A stretch of DNA of 13,811 nucleotides from CALMRE01 sp964412895 (lineage in GTDB: Bacteria; UBP6; UBA1177; JAKLFG01), in assembly GCA_964412895.1 (NCBI GenBank), contig CAYPQK010000082.1, positions 1-13,811 of the forward strand, given 5' to 3'. Numbering within the stretch: position 1 is the first letter of the stretch; the number at the start of each line of letters is the position of its first letter. A program made the translations under genes and the position numbers. The notes under the pieces were generated by a model. That model did no database searches. It was not told the DNA's origin and saw only the letters and a program-made list of their open reading frames with translations. This document shows, piece by piece, positions 1-6,556 of the stretch.

Positions 1-14
1 GCGGGGTCGCGCCC

Positions 15-1037
15 ATGTCAGTGAGGTCGACGGCGACGGTCTTGGTCTCGAGCGTACTTAAACGGTACCGCGATATCCTCGATTCCCTACAGGCGGGCAT
101 CATCGCCGCCGACGCCGCGTCGGGGCGGGTGCTGTTCGTCAACACCCTGTTCCGCGACTGGTTCGGGACCGGCCCCGAACTCATCGGCGAACCGGTCTCC
201 GCGGTCGTCGCGAAAAGCGGCGTCGACATCGCCCTGCCGGGGAAACTGCCGCACACCGGAAAAACCTACTGGCGCGATGTGACCACCGTGGCCGGGACGG
301 TGCTGTATGTGGTCCGCGACATCAGTGAACAGGAGCGGCTGGCCAGCCGCCTGCTCAATTCGGAACGGCTCATCTCCATCGGCGAGATGGCCTCGAAGGT
401 GACCCACGAGATCCGCAATCCGCTCTCGACGGTGAAACTCAATGCCGAATATATCGCCGACAACGCGAAGAAGATGACGCCCGACGAACTGGCCGACTCG
501 ATCACGCTTATCGTGAAAGAGGTTATCCGGCTGGAGGAGATAACCGACCGCTACATGGGAATGGTGCGCTACCGTGCCGAGGATGAACCGGCCCACAGGA
601 CGCTCCTGCCTGAGGCGCTCAACGATCTGCTGAAGTTCCACGAAGGTGAATTCAAGAAACGCGGCATATCGTTGGATGTAGCGATGGTCCCCGACGCCGA
701 ACTGACCATCGCCCTCAATTCGTTCCGCGAGGTGATGCTCAATCTTCTCAAGAATGCGTGGGAGGAACTGGGCGACGGTGGTCGCGTGAAGCTGTCGGGC
801 GAAGCGGCGGGCGGCATGGTCCGCCTTTTTGTGGACGACAGCGGGCACGGCGTGCCGACGGCGGAGCGGGAAAAGATATTCCGGAACTTCTACACCACCA
901 AGCCGGGCGGCACCGGCATCGGACTCAGTCATTCATTGAAACTGGTCACCGAGGCGGGCGGCACCATCGCCGTGGAGGATTCACCGCTCGGCGGCGCGCG
1001 ATTTGTGGTGACGGTCCCGCGGGTCGGCGCGGCCTGA
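15..1037 (+). CDS. PAS-domain sensor histidine kinase (N-terminus may be cut by window start)
   Basis: This is a two-component sensor kinase that autophosphorylates on a histidine and passes the phosphate to a response regulator. A PAS-like sensor fills about residues 17-105. The HisKA dimerisation helix carries the H-box HEIRNPL with phospho-acceptor His131. The HATPase_c domain (about 235-338) shows the N-box Asn247 in LLKNAWEE, the G1 box DDSGHG at 274-279 and the G2 box GGTGIGL at 298-304, so all catalytic boxes are intact. No membrane segment is visible, so the part seen is soluble, as in NtrB-type kinases. The ATG at 15 has only a loose GGGG eight bases upstream, and the frame stays open to base 3, so the real protein may begin earlier. 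Its stop lies 3 bp from the stop of the convergent neighbour, with no terminator between. No partner regulator is adjacent; the nearest is the lone receiver at 10123-10482. The family call is very secure, the signal sensed is unknown. Confidence 0.93.
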   Translation: MSVRSTATVLVSSVLKRYRDILDSLQAGIIAADAASGRVLFVNTLFRDWFGTGPELIGEPVSAVVAKSGVDIALPGKLPHTGKTYWRDVTTVAGTVLYVVRDISEQERLASRLLNSERLISIGEMASKVTHEIRNPLSTVKLNAEYIADNAKKMTPDELADSITLIVKEVIRLEEITDRYMGMVRYRAEDEPAHRTLLPEALNDLLKFHEGEFKKRGISLDVAMVPDAELTIALNSFREVMLNLLKNAWEELGDGGRVKLSGEAAGGMVRLFVDDSGHGVPTAEREKIFRNFYTTKPGGTGIGLSHSLKLVTEAGGTIAVEDSPLGGARFVVTVPRVGAA

Positions 1038-1040
1038 AGC

Positions 1041-1496
1041 TTACGGATAGATGTTTATCTGATTCGATATCCAACGATCGTCGAAGAGCACCTCAAGGGT
1101 AAAGTCGAAGTGTTCCATGTCGTTGTAGGCGAGGACATGTTCGAACGGCGCCTGGAAGCCGATCTCGGCCGCCTTCATCACCTTGTTGGGCCGCCCGGCG
1201 ATGGTCTCTATCTGTTCGCGGGTCATCCCCATGCCGAGATTGAAGACCTTCTCGGGGTGCTTGGTGAGGAAACGGATCTCGACGATGAGTCCGTTGCGGA
1301 CGAAGAAGAGGATGTCGCGGTCGGTGTAGTCGAAGACCACATAGTCGTCGTTCGGATTCTGGCCGCGCTTGGGGTAGACGGTCATCGTGCCGTAGCCCAT
1401 GTGTTTGAGGATGTAGTTCACCCGCTTGCCGAGGTATTCGCCCCAGTTGAAGATGATGCCGTGCGGCACCACGATCTCGTCGTTCTTCTGCGCCAT
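1041..1496 (-). CDS. Hypothetical protein, last gene of the murJ operon, weak BamE/SmpA-like motif
   Basis: I do not recognise this 151-residue protein as a named family. It is rich in aromatic and charged residues, has no signal peptide or membrane segment, and is predicted cytoplasmic. Its C-terminal half reads GMTREQI...AGRP (residues 90-103), then a Tyr-Asn (124-125) and a hydrophobic strand pair ending in NQINIY. The order resembles the BamE/SmpA-OmlA pattern (GMT.eqv...lG.P, strands, final strand), but BamE proteins are exported lipoproteins and this one is not, so the likeness is only suggestive. The start is well supported: AGGAG lies 7 bases upstream of the ATG and overlaps the murJ stop codon, and the gap to murJ is 4 bp, so it is almost certainly cotranslated with murJ. 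Coding status is strong because of this coupling and the absence of a better reading on the other strand; function is unknown. Confidence 0.82.
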   Translation of the reverse strand: MAQKNDEIVVPHGIIFNWGEYLGKRVNYILKHMGYGTMTVYPKRGQNPNDDYVVFDYTDRDILFFVRNGLIVEIRFLTKHPEKVFNLGMGMTREQIETIAGRPNKVMKAAEIGFQAPFEHVLAYNDMEHFDFTLEVLFDDRWISNQINIYP

Positions 1497-1500
1497 GTCG

Positions 1501-3099
1501 TTACTCCTGTGTATTGCTGTTCATGAACTTCTTCTTCAGTTTCCCCGCCAGCCACAGCGCCTGCGTATCCTTCATGAGGAAGAGCGCCGCGAAGAAGAGG
1601 ATGAAGAATATGATCGACACGAGCGTCAGCGGTATGCCGAAGGCGACGATCCGCCAGCCGCTTCCGGCGAAGAGGCCATAGAGATATGGCTTGAGGAAGT
1701 AGAGCGGCGCGGCGATGGCTCCCGATATCAGCAGTATGCGGAATGCATAGAGGGCGGCGCGGCCGGTCATCGGCCCGAAGGCGTCGCGTTTTTTCCGGAT
1801 GAGCGGCAGGACGAGGAAGGTTGTGTTGACCAGCGCGGCCAAGGTGGCGGCCAGCGCGATCCCTTGACCTTTCAGCGGTCCGACCAGCGCCAGACACAGC
1901 ACGATGTTCGCGCCGAACGACCACATTCCGGCCCATGTAGGTGACTTGGTGTCTTCCTGAGCGTAGAAGGCGGGGGCCAGCACGCGGTTGGCGGCGATGA
2001 AGTAGAGCCCCGCGATGTGGCAGAGGAAGATGGCGGTGGTGAGCGCCACCGACTCGTCGCCGAAGGCGCGCGCCTTGAAAACAAGCGTGATGATCTCGCG
2101 GCCGTTCATGAGGGCGATGAGGGTCGCCGGGATGGTGACCAGCGCGATGACATTGATGCTGAATAGCAGATGTCCGGTGAATTTCTCCCATTCGTTCCGT
2201 TTCGCGTTCTCCGACAATTCGGTGAGGACGACGGTCCCGATAGAGACGGCGAAGATGCCGAGAAGCAGTTCAAGGAGCCGGTTGCTGAACTGAAGCGAAC
2301 TCACCACGCCCGTCCCGGCGGTGCTCGCGATGACCGACGAGGCCAGCACATTGAGTTCGTAGGCCGCCATCCCGATGACGGTCGGGCCAACGAGCAGGAA
2401 TATCTTGCGGACGCCGGGATCGCGGAAGGCGTCACGGAGCGGCCGGAAGCAGAAACGGAAACCCGCCCTCAGCACATAGGGGAACTGGAGTATCGCCTGT
2501 AACGATCCGCCGACGATAACGCCGACCGTCATGGCGCGCGCCGGATTGTCCATGTAGGGCGAGAGGAGCACCGTGGAGGCGATGATACAGCCATTGAAGA
2601 CCATCGGCACCGCGCCGGCGGGGCCGAATATGTTGACGCTGTTGAGTATCCCTTGGAAAAAAGCGGCCATCGAGATGAACGCGAGATAGGGGAACATGAT
2701 GCGGGTGAGTAACGCCGTTTCCTGTTGTATGTCGGGTGTCAGATCGGCGTAAAAAGTATGGATAAGAGGTCCGGTGAAGAGAATGCCGAGGGTGACGACC
2801 GTCACGACCAGAAAAGTGAGCACCGTCAGGAACGACGAGAGGAACAACCGTATCTTCTCTTTGTTGTCTTCAATAAGGTAGCCTTTGAAGGTCGGGACGA
2901 AGGCGACGGAGATGCTCCCCTCGGCAAAAAGTTTGCGCATCAGATTGGGGAGGAGGAACGCGATGGTGAAGGCGTCGGAGAAGGCGGTGGTGCCGAGGTA
3001 GGCGGCCCGCACGATCTCGCGGATAAGGCCCAATACGCGGCTGCCGGCGGTGAGAAATACCAGTTTCAGGCTATGGCGGACGATGCCCCGGGTGTTCAC
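1501..3099 (-). CDS. murJ: Lipid II flippase MurJ (MviN family)
   Basis: MurJ moves lipid II from the inner to the outer face of the cytoplasmic membrane for peptidoglycan synthesis. The 532-residue product has the usual family length and many hydrophobic segments in the MOP-superfamily pattern. Family hallmarks sit at the N-terminus: SRVLGLIRE (Arg21), the FSDAF segment (Asp42), and LPNLMRKLFAEG (Arg55, Glu60), then SVAFVPTF. Charged residues equivalent to these line the transport cavity of E. coli MurJ. The start chosen is GTG at 3099, whose GTGA overlaps the PBP1A stop by four bases, with AAGG four bases upstream. Reading the same frame further upstream would add 68 residues of Arg/His-rich sequence that is only the shadow of the PBP1A C-terminus. 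Placement directly after a bifunctional PBP couples substrate export with its polymerisation. Nothing looks broken. Confidence 0.96.
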   Translation of the reverse strand: MNTRGIVRHSLKLVFLTAGSRVLGLIREIVRAAYLGTTAFSDAFTIAFLLPNLMRKLFAEGSISVAFVPTFKGYLIEDNKEKIRLFLSSFLTVLTFLVVTVVTLGILFTGPLIHTFYADLTPDIQQETALLTRIMFPYLAFISMAAFFQGILNSVNIFGPAGAVPMVFNGCIIASTVLLSPYMDNPARAMTVGVIVGGSLQAILQFPYVLRAGFRFCFRPLRDAFRDPGVRKIFLLVGPTVIGMAAYELNVLASSVIASTAGTGVVSSLQFSNRLLELLLGIFAVSIGTVVLTELSENAKRNEWEKFTGHLLFSINVIALVTIPATLIALMNGREIITLVFKARAFGDESVALTTAIFLCHIAGLYFIAANRVLAPAFYAQEDTKSPTWAGMWSFGANIVLCLALVGPLKGQGIALAATLAALVNTTFLVLPLIRKKRDAFGPMTGRAALYAFRILLISGAIAAPLYFLKPYLYGLFAGSGWRIVAFGIPLTLVSIIFFILFFAALFLMKDTQALWLAGKLKKKFMNSNTQE

Positions 3100-5549
3100 T
3101 GCACCTTCATGAGCGTCGGATCGACGACATCTTTTTCCTCGACGGTGGTGGTCGGTTCGGTGCCGGCGACGAAGTGCATCATGCGCCCCGTTTCGCTCAC
3201 CAGTCCCGTTTTGCGGTCTATCTGGACCGACACGATGCCGGGCGGCCGCCGGAAATCGGTCTTCGGGAAGTTGGCGAGATAGCGCGACATGAAATCTATC
3301 CATATCGGCAGGGCCGCTTTCGAGCCCGATTCACTGGGGCCCAGCGTGATGCCGTGCTGGTCGTTGCCCAGCCAGACCCCGGCGATGAATTCGGGCGAGA
3401 AACCAAGGAACCACGCGTCGAAACTGTCGTTGGTGGTGCCGGTCTTGCCGCCGATGCTGCGGCCGAGGACCGCCGCCTGCGCGCCGGTGCCGAAGATGGT
3501 CACATCCTGCAGTATCCGCGTCATGATGTAGGCGGACTGCGGCGACATGTTCTGCTCCTCGGGCCGTTTGGCGAACAGGAGCATCCGGTCGATCTTCTCG
3601 GCGGCCGACAGGTAGGGATCGTAGAAGACGGTGTTGTTCTCCAGCAGGGCGCCGTTGCGGTCGACCACCTTGCGGATGTAGGTCGTATGCGGCTTTTTCC
3701 CCTGATTCGGGAAGTGCGAATAGGCGTCGGTCAGCTCGTCGAGCGTCAGGCACGAGGCGCCGAGCACCGTGCCGAATTCGGGGCGCAGGACGCTTTTGAT
3801 CCCCAGTTTCTTGGCGAAGTCGAGCCCGTAGGGGATGCCGATATCCATGAACATCCGGACCGCCGGCGCGTTCATCGACAGAACGATCGCCTCCCACAGC
3901 GTCACCTCCCCTTTGAAGGTCTCGTCGTGATTCTCCGGCTTGAAGTTCATGTCGGTCACCGCGACCGGCGCATCGAGCAGCATCGTGGCGGGGGTGAACT
4001 TGAGCTTCCGCTCCTCGTCCCGCTGCTCCAGCGCCCCGGCGTAGAAGACCGGTTTCATCGCCGAACCGGGCTGGCGACAGGCCTGCGAGGTGCGGTCGAA
4101 TTCGCTCTGTTCGAAATCGTAGCCGCCCATGACGGCGCGGATATAGCCCGAGTAGGGGTCCTTTACGATGGCGGCCCCCTGCGGCACCGGTATCTGTTCC
4201 AGCGCGAAGAAGAAATCGGCGGGGAGCGGCTTATCGAAGCGGCGGTGATCGAGATCGTCGCTCGCCCCCTCGGTGTCGGTGGCGCGGACGATGATGACAT
4301 CGCCCGGCTTCACGACCTGATCGGTCGAACTGATGGCGGCCCAGCCGCCGAGCGGGTTATAGGGACGCGCCCACTGCAGGTGCTTGAGATAGAGCGGCTT
4401 TTTCACCTCGCCGACCTGAATGATCGCCTTCTCCTTCTCGGCCGAAAGGACCACTCCCTGATAGATGACGCCGCGCACCATCGTCTCGGGAACGATCTCG
4501 CCGAAGAATTTGCGGTGCCGTTCCCGGTATCGTTCGAGGTCTTTCTCGAGGTCGATGCGGTAGAGCGGGCCGGTATAGCCCTGCCGCCGGGCGAGCGACC
4601 GCAGGCCGGTGTAGACCGCCTCGTCTATCATCTGCGCGGCGCGGACATCGACGGTGGTCGACACGACCAGCCCCTGTTCGTAGAGCTGCTGGTTGCCGTA
4701 GGTCGTCTGCAGATGGCGGCGCACCTTTTCGCTGAAGTAAGGGGCCTTGTCGAGGAAATAATCCTTCATCGGCGTGACGAACATCGGCGTCGCGTGCGCC
4801 TCGTCGTACTCCTCTTTGGTGATGTATTTCTCGGCGAGCATGCGGCCCAGCACATAGTCGCGCCGCTTTTTCGCCTTTTCCGGATTGTTCTTCGGCGACG
4901 CCTCGGAGGGATATTTCGGCAGGCCGGCGAGCGTCGCCATCTCGGCGAGACTCAGTTCCCACACATGCTTCGAGAAGTAGGTGAGTGCCGCCGATTCGAC
5001 ACCGTAGGCGCCGCTGCCGAGAAATATCTCATTAAGGTAGAGGTAGAGGATCTCTTCTTTGGTGAGGGAGCGTTCGAGTTCGACCGCGAGGAGCATATCC
5101 TTCAGTTTGCGCGTGTAGGTCCGTTCGCTGCCGACGAAGGCCTTCGCAAGCTGCTGGGTGATGGTCGATCCCCCCTGTTTGACGCCGGTGAAAGCGTACT
5201 TGAAGGCGGCGCGCACCATCGCGACCGGATCGACCCCTTTGTGCTTGAAGAACTCGCCGTCCTCGCCCGCGACGAAGGCGAGCGACAGGAGGCGCGGTAT
5301 CTTGTCGTAAGGGACGATATTGCGGCGGTTGTCCTGATAGAATTCGGCGACCAGCTGACCGTCGTAGGCGTAGACCTTGGTGCCCTGCACCGGCTTGTAG
5401 TCGGCGATGGTCTCTATCTGCGGGATCTGACTTTTCAGGTACCGGTATCCGGCGAACAGGCCGATGATGCCGATGATGAACGCGGCGAGGAGGCCCCACG
5501 CGAGAATGCGCATCGGCCGTTTGCCCGCAAGGTATTGGTAGCGTTTCAT
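3096..5549 (-). CDS. mrcA: Bifunctional penicillin-binding protein 1A (transglycosylase/transpeptidase)
   Basis: This class A PBP polymerises lipid II into glycan strands and crosslinks the stem peptides in the periplasm. At 817 residues it is typical for PBP1A. A single membrane anchor lies at about residues 13-35. The GT51 domain shows Glu96-Asp97 in GEDGEFFKHKG (catalytic Glu96), GGSTITQQLAK at 126-136, RKLKDMLLAVELER at 147-160 and KEEILYLYLNEIFLG from 164. A region at about 330-425 with PYNPL and KPGDVI resembles the OB-like insert of PBP1A proteins. The transpeptidase domain carries SAMK (nucleophile Ser496, Lys499), SMN (558-560) and KTGTT (702-706). All active-site motifs are intact. 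The ATG has GGAG seven bases upstream and overlaps the Nudix stop as ATGA; the stop overlaps the murJ GTG. One slight oddity is GED in place of the common AAED/ASED before the catalytic Asp, which is conservative. Confidence 0.97.
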   Translation of the reverse strand: MKRYQYLAGKRPMRILAWGLLAAFIIGIIGLFAGYRYLKSQIPQIETIADYKPVQGTKVYAYDGQLVAEFYQDNRRNIVPYDKIPRLLSLAFVAGEDGEFFKHKGVDPVAMVRAAFKYAFTGVKQGGSTITQQLAKAFVGSERTYTRKLKDMLLAVELERSLTKEEILYLYLNEIFLGSGAYGVESAALTYFSKHVWELSLAEMATLAGLPKYPSEASPKNNPEKAKKRRDYVLGRMLAEKYITKEEYDEAHATPMFVTPMKDYFLDKAPYFSEKVRRHLQTTYGNQQLYEQGLVVSTTVDVRAAQMIDEAVYTGLRSLARRQGYTGPLYRIDLEKDLERYRERHRKFFGEIVPETMVRGVIYQGVVLSAEKEKAIIQVGEVKKPLYLKHLQWARPYNPLGGWAAISSTDQVVKPGDVIIVRATDTEGASDDLDHRRFDKPLPADFFFALEQIPVPQGAAIVKDPYSGYIRAVMGGYDFEQSEFDRTSQACRQPGSAMKPVFYAGALEQRDEERKLKFTPATMLLDAPVAVTDMNFKPENHDETFKGEVTLWEAIVLSMNAPAVRMFMDIGIPYGLDFAKKLGIKSVLRPEFGTVLGASCLTLDELTDAYSHFPNQGKKPHTTYIRKVVDRNGALLENNTVFYDPYLSAAEKIDRMLLFAKRPEEQNMSPQSAYIMTRILQDVTIFGTGAQAAVLGRSIGGKTGTTNDSFDAWFLGFSPEFIAGVWLGNDQHGITLGPSESGSKAALPIWIDFMSRYLANFPKTDFRRPPGIVSVQIDRKTGLVSETGRMMHFVAGTEPTTTVEEKDVVDPTLMKVQ

Positions 5550-5983
5550 GGTCTTTCTCCGAACAGTTCACGGAACGCCGCCGCGTAGCAGGGGCGTTTG
5601 AAATCGACCGCCAGCGCGATCACGGTCGCCGGCTCTTCCCAACGGAAGGCGCGGAACTCATCGCTGGGCCGCAAGGTAACCGTCGATGCCGTCAGCCGGA
5701 ACAGGAAGTAGGTCTGTTCCTGCCCCGTAAAACCGCGTGCGGCGACCGCGTCGTCGGGCAGCCGGTAACTGAACGGTCCCGCATGGCCCGCCAAACTCAC
5801 CGCGGCGCGGGTCAGCCCCGTCTCCTCGGCCAGTTCACGCCACGCCGCCGTCTGGGCGCTCTCTCCGGCGTCGATGCCGCCCTGCGGCAGTTGCCACGCC
5901 CCAGCGATATCGGTCCGTTCTCCGATAAGGATGCGTCCGGCGCCGTCGACGACCACCAGCGCCACATTGGGCCGCAGATTCAT
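5546..5983 (-). CDS. rppH: Nudix hydrolase, RppH-like
   Basis: This 145-residue Nudix enzyme hydrolyses a nucleoside diphosphate linked to another moiety. It looks most like RppH, which strips pyrophosphate from mRNA 5' ends, or the closely related dinucleoside polyphosphate hydrolases. The N-terminal RPNVALVVVDGAGR and the AWQLPQGGIDAGE stretch match the RppH pattern. The complete Nudix box runs from Gly35 to Leu57, with REL-EE-TG at 49-56 (metal ligands Glu50, Glu53, Glu54). The start at 5983 is chosen because ATGA overlaps the queD stop and GAGAGGG precedes it; an in-frame ATG 42 bases further upstream lies inside queD and would add a basic tail the family does not have. Translation is coupled at both ends, to queD and PBP1A. 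The Nudix call is certain; RppH versus an Ap4A-type hydrolase cannot be settled from sequence alone. Confidence 0.9.
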   Translation of the reverse strand: MNLRPNVALVVVDGAGRILIGERTDIAGAWQLPQGGIDAGESAQTAAWRELAEETGLTRAAVSLAGHAGPFSYRLPDDAVAARGFTGQEQTYFLFRLTASTVTLRPSDEFRAFRWEEPATVIALAVDFKRPCYAAAFRELFGERP

Positions 5984-6363
5984 GCGTCCCTCTCGACGAT
6001 GGCGCAGGACTTTTCCGATTCCCACACCATCACCCGTTCCACCGAGCAGGCGGGATCGCGTCCTGCCAGTTCGCGCTGCGACTCGTGAAAGATGTGCCGG
6101 GCGATATGTTCGGCGGTGGGATTCTCGGTCGTGAAGGGAGTGACCTCGTTGATATCGTGATGATCGAGCCGGTCGAGCACCCGCAGAAGAATGGCGTCCA
6201 GCTCCTTGAAATCCACGACAAACCCGTTCGGGTCGAGTTCCGGACGCGAGACATAGAGGCGGACCCGCCAGTTATGGCCGTGGACATTCTCGCACTTGCC
6301 GCGGTAGTTGCGCAGGCGATGCGCCGCCGAAAAGGTCGATTCACGGTAGACGGAAAATCTCAT
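5980..6363 (-). CDS. queD: 6-carboxytetrahydropterin synthase QueD
   Basis: QueD converts 7,8-dihydroneopterin triphosphate to 6-carboxy-5,6,7,8-tetrahydropterin, the first committed step towards preQ0, queuosine and other 7-deazaguanines. The 127-residue length is typical. Zinc ligands are His15, His28 and His30. The CxxxHGH signature (Cys24 to His30) is the bacterial QueD type. An LDHHDIN segment (66-72) and ENPTAEHIARHIF (80-92) supply the other family motifs, with Glu115 in the position that binds the pterin ring. All key residues are present. The start is decided by GGAGG at 6369-6373 five bases upstream of the ATG. It is the first gene of the five-gene minus-strand operon, with the promoter at 6408-6436. 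No queC, queE or queF is nearby. A eukaryote-like PTPS role is less likely given the Cys24 motif. Confidence 0.95.
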   Translation of the reverse strand: MRFSVYRESTFSAAHRLRNYRGKCENVHGHNWRVRLYVSRPELDPNGFVVDFKELDAILLRVLDRLDHHDINEVTPFTTENPTAEHIARHIFHESQRELAGRDPACSVERVMVWESEKSCAIVERDA

Positions 6364-6373
6364 TTATTCCTCC

Positions 6374-6392
6374 GATCGGCGCCGGACCGATC
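6374..6392 (-). promoter_or_regulatory. Leader hairpin next to the queD ribosome-binding site
   Basis: In the predicted 38-base queD leader, GATCGG pairs with CCGATC around a 7-base loop, and the GGAGG ribosome-binding site begins immediately after the stem. Such a stem could influence ribosome access or mRNA 5' end stability. It lacks the sequence of known preQ1 riboswitches, and a 6-bp stem can arise by chance, so a regulatory role is only inferred. Confidence 0.35.
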
Positions 6393-6407
6393 CTCGTACG
6401 GCGGGTC

Positions 6408-6436
6408 ACTCTAGCACAAACGGCGAGTCGTTTCAA
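6408..6436 (-). promoter_or_regulatory. Sigma70-like promoter of the queD-mrcA-murJ operon
   Basis: On the minus strand TTGAAA (6436-6431) is followed by a 17-bp spacer and TAGAGT (6413-6408), preceded by TG one base upstream, an extended -10. The -35 matches consensus at 5 of 6 bases and the -10 at 4 of 6. Predicted transcription starts near 6401, leaving a leader of about 38 bases before queD. No other promoter is apparent inside the tightly packed operon. Confidence 0.65.
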
Positions 6437-6520
6437 CTTTCATGGCTTTGTCGCCTGCGCGGACAAAAAAACTTGAAATTTCGATTCCATTCCCATAAGG
6501 TGTGGCGACAGTTGTACTCT

Positions 6521-6538
6521 TTGGAACATTTGGAACAT
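6521..6538 (+). repeat. Tandem 9-bp repeat upstream of the beta-barrel gene
   Basis: Two perfect head-to-tail copies of TTGGAACAT end seven bases before the GGAGG ribosome-binding site of the gene at 6557. They lie in the non-coding divergent region and could be an activator or repressor half-site pair, or part of the leader. No matching -10 element could be assigned with confidence. The region also holds a 7-bp inverted pair, TGTCGCC at 6449-6455 and GGCGACA at 6504-6510. Confidence 0.4.
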
Positions 6539-6556
6539 AGAGATGGAGGTTTTGTG

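Noticed and set aside
87..932. A 281-codon open frame antisense to the histidine kinase
   Set aside because: No recognizable motif; the sense strand carries all kinase boxes.
3100..3303. A 68-residue N-terminal extension of MurJ
   Set aside because: It lies wholly inside mrcA, is Arg/His-rich, and the GTG at 3099 gives the normal MurJ N-terminus.
3174..5588. An 804-codon open frame antisense to mrcA
   Set aside because: It is Arg/His/Glu-rich with no motif, and the opposite strand encodes an intact PBP1A with all catalytic motifs. High GC with C/G-ending codons produces such shadows.
6364..6401. A preQ1 riboswitch in the queD leader
   Set aside because: The leader is too short and lacks the conserved loop and A-rich tail of the preQ1 classes; only a simple 6-bp hairpin is present.
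6473..6499. A sigma70 promoter TTGAAA...CATAAG for the beta-barrel gene
   Set aside because: The spacer is only 15 bp and the -10 matches weakly, so I did not list it as a promoter.
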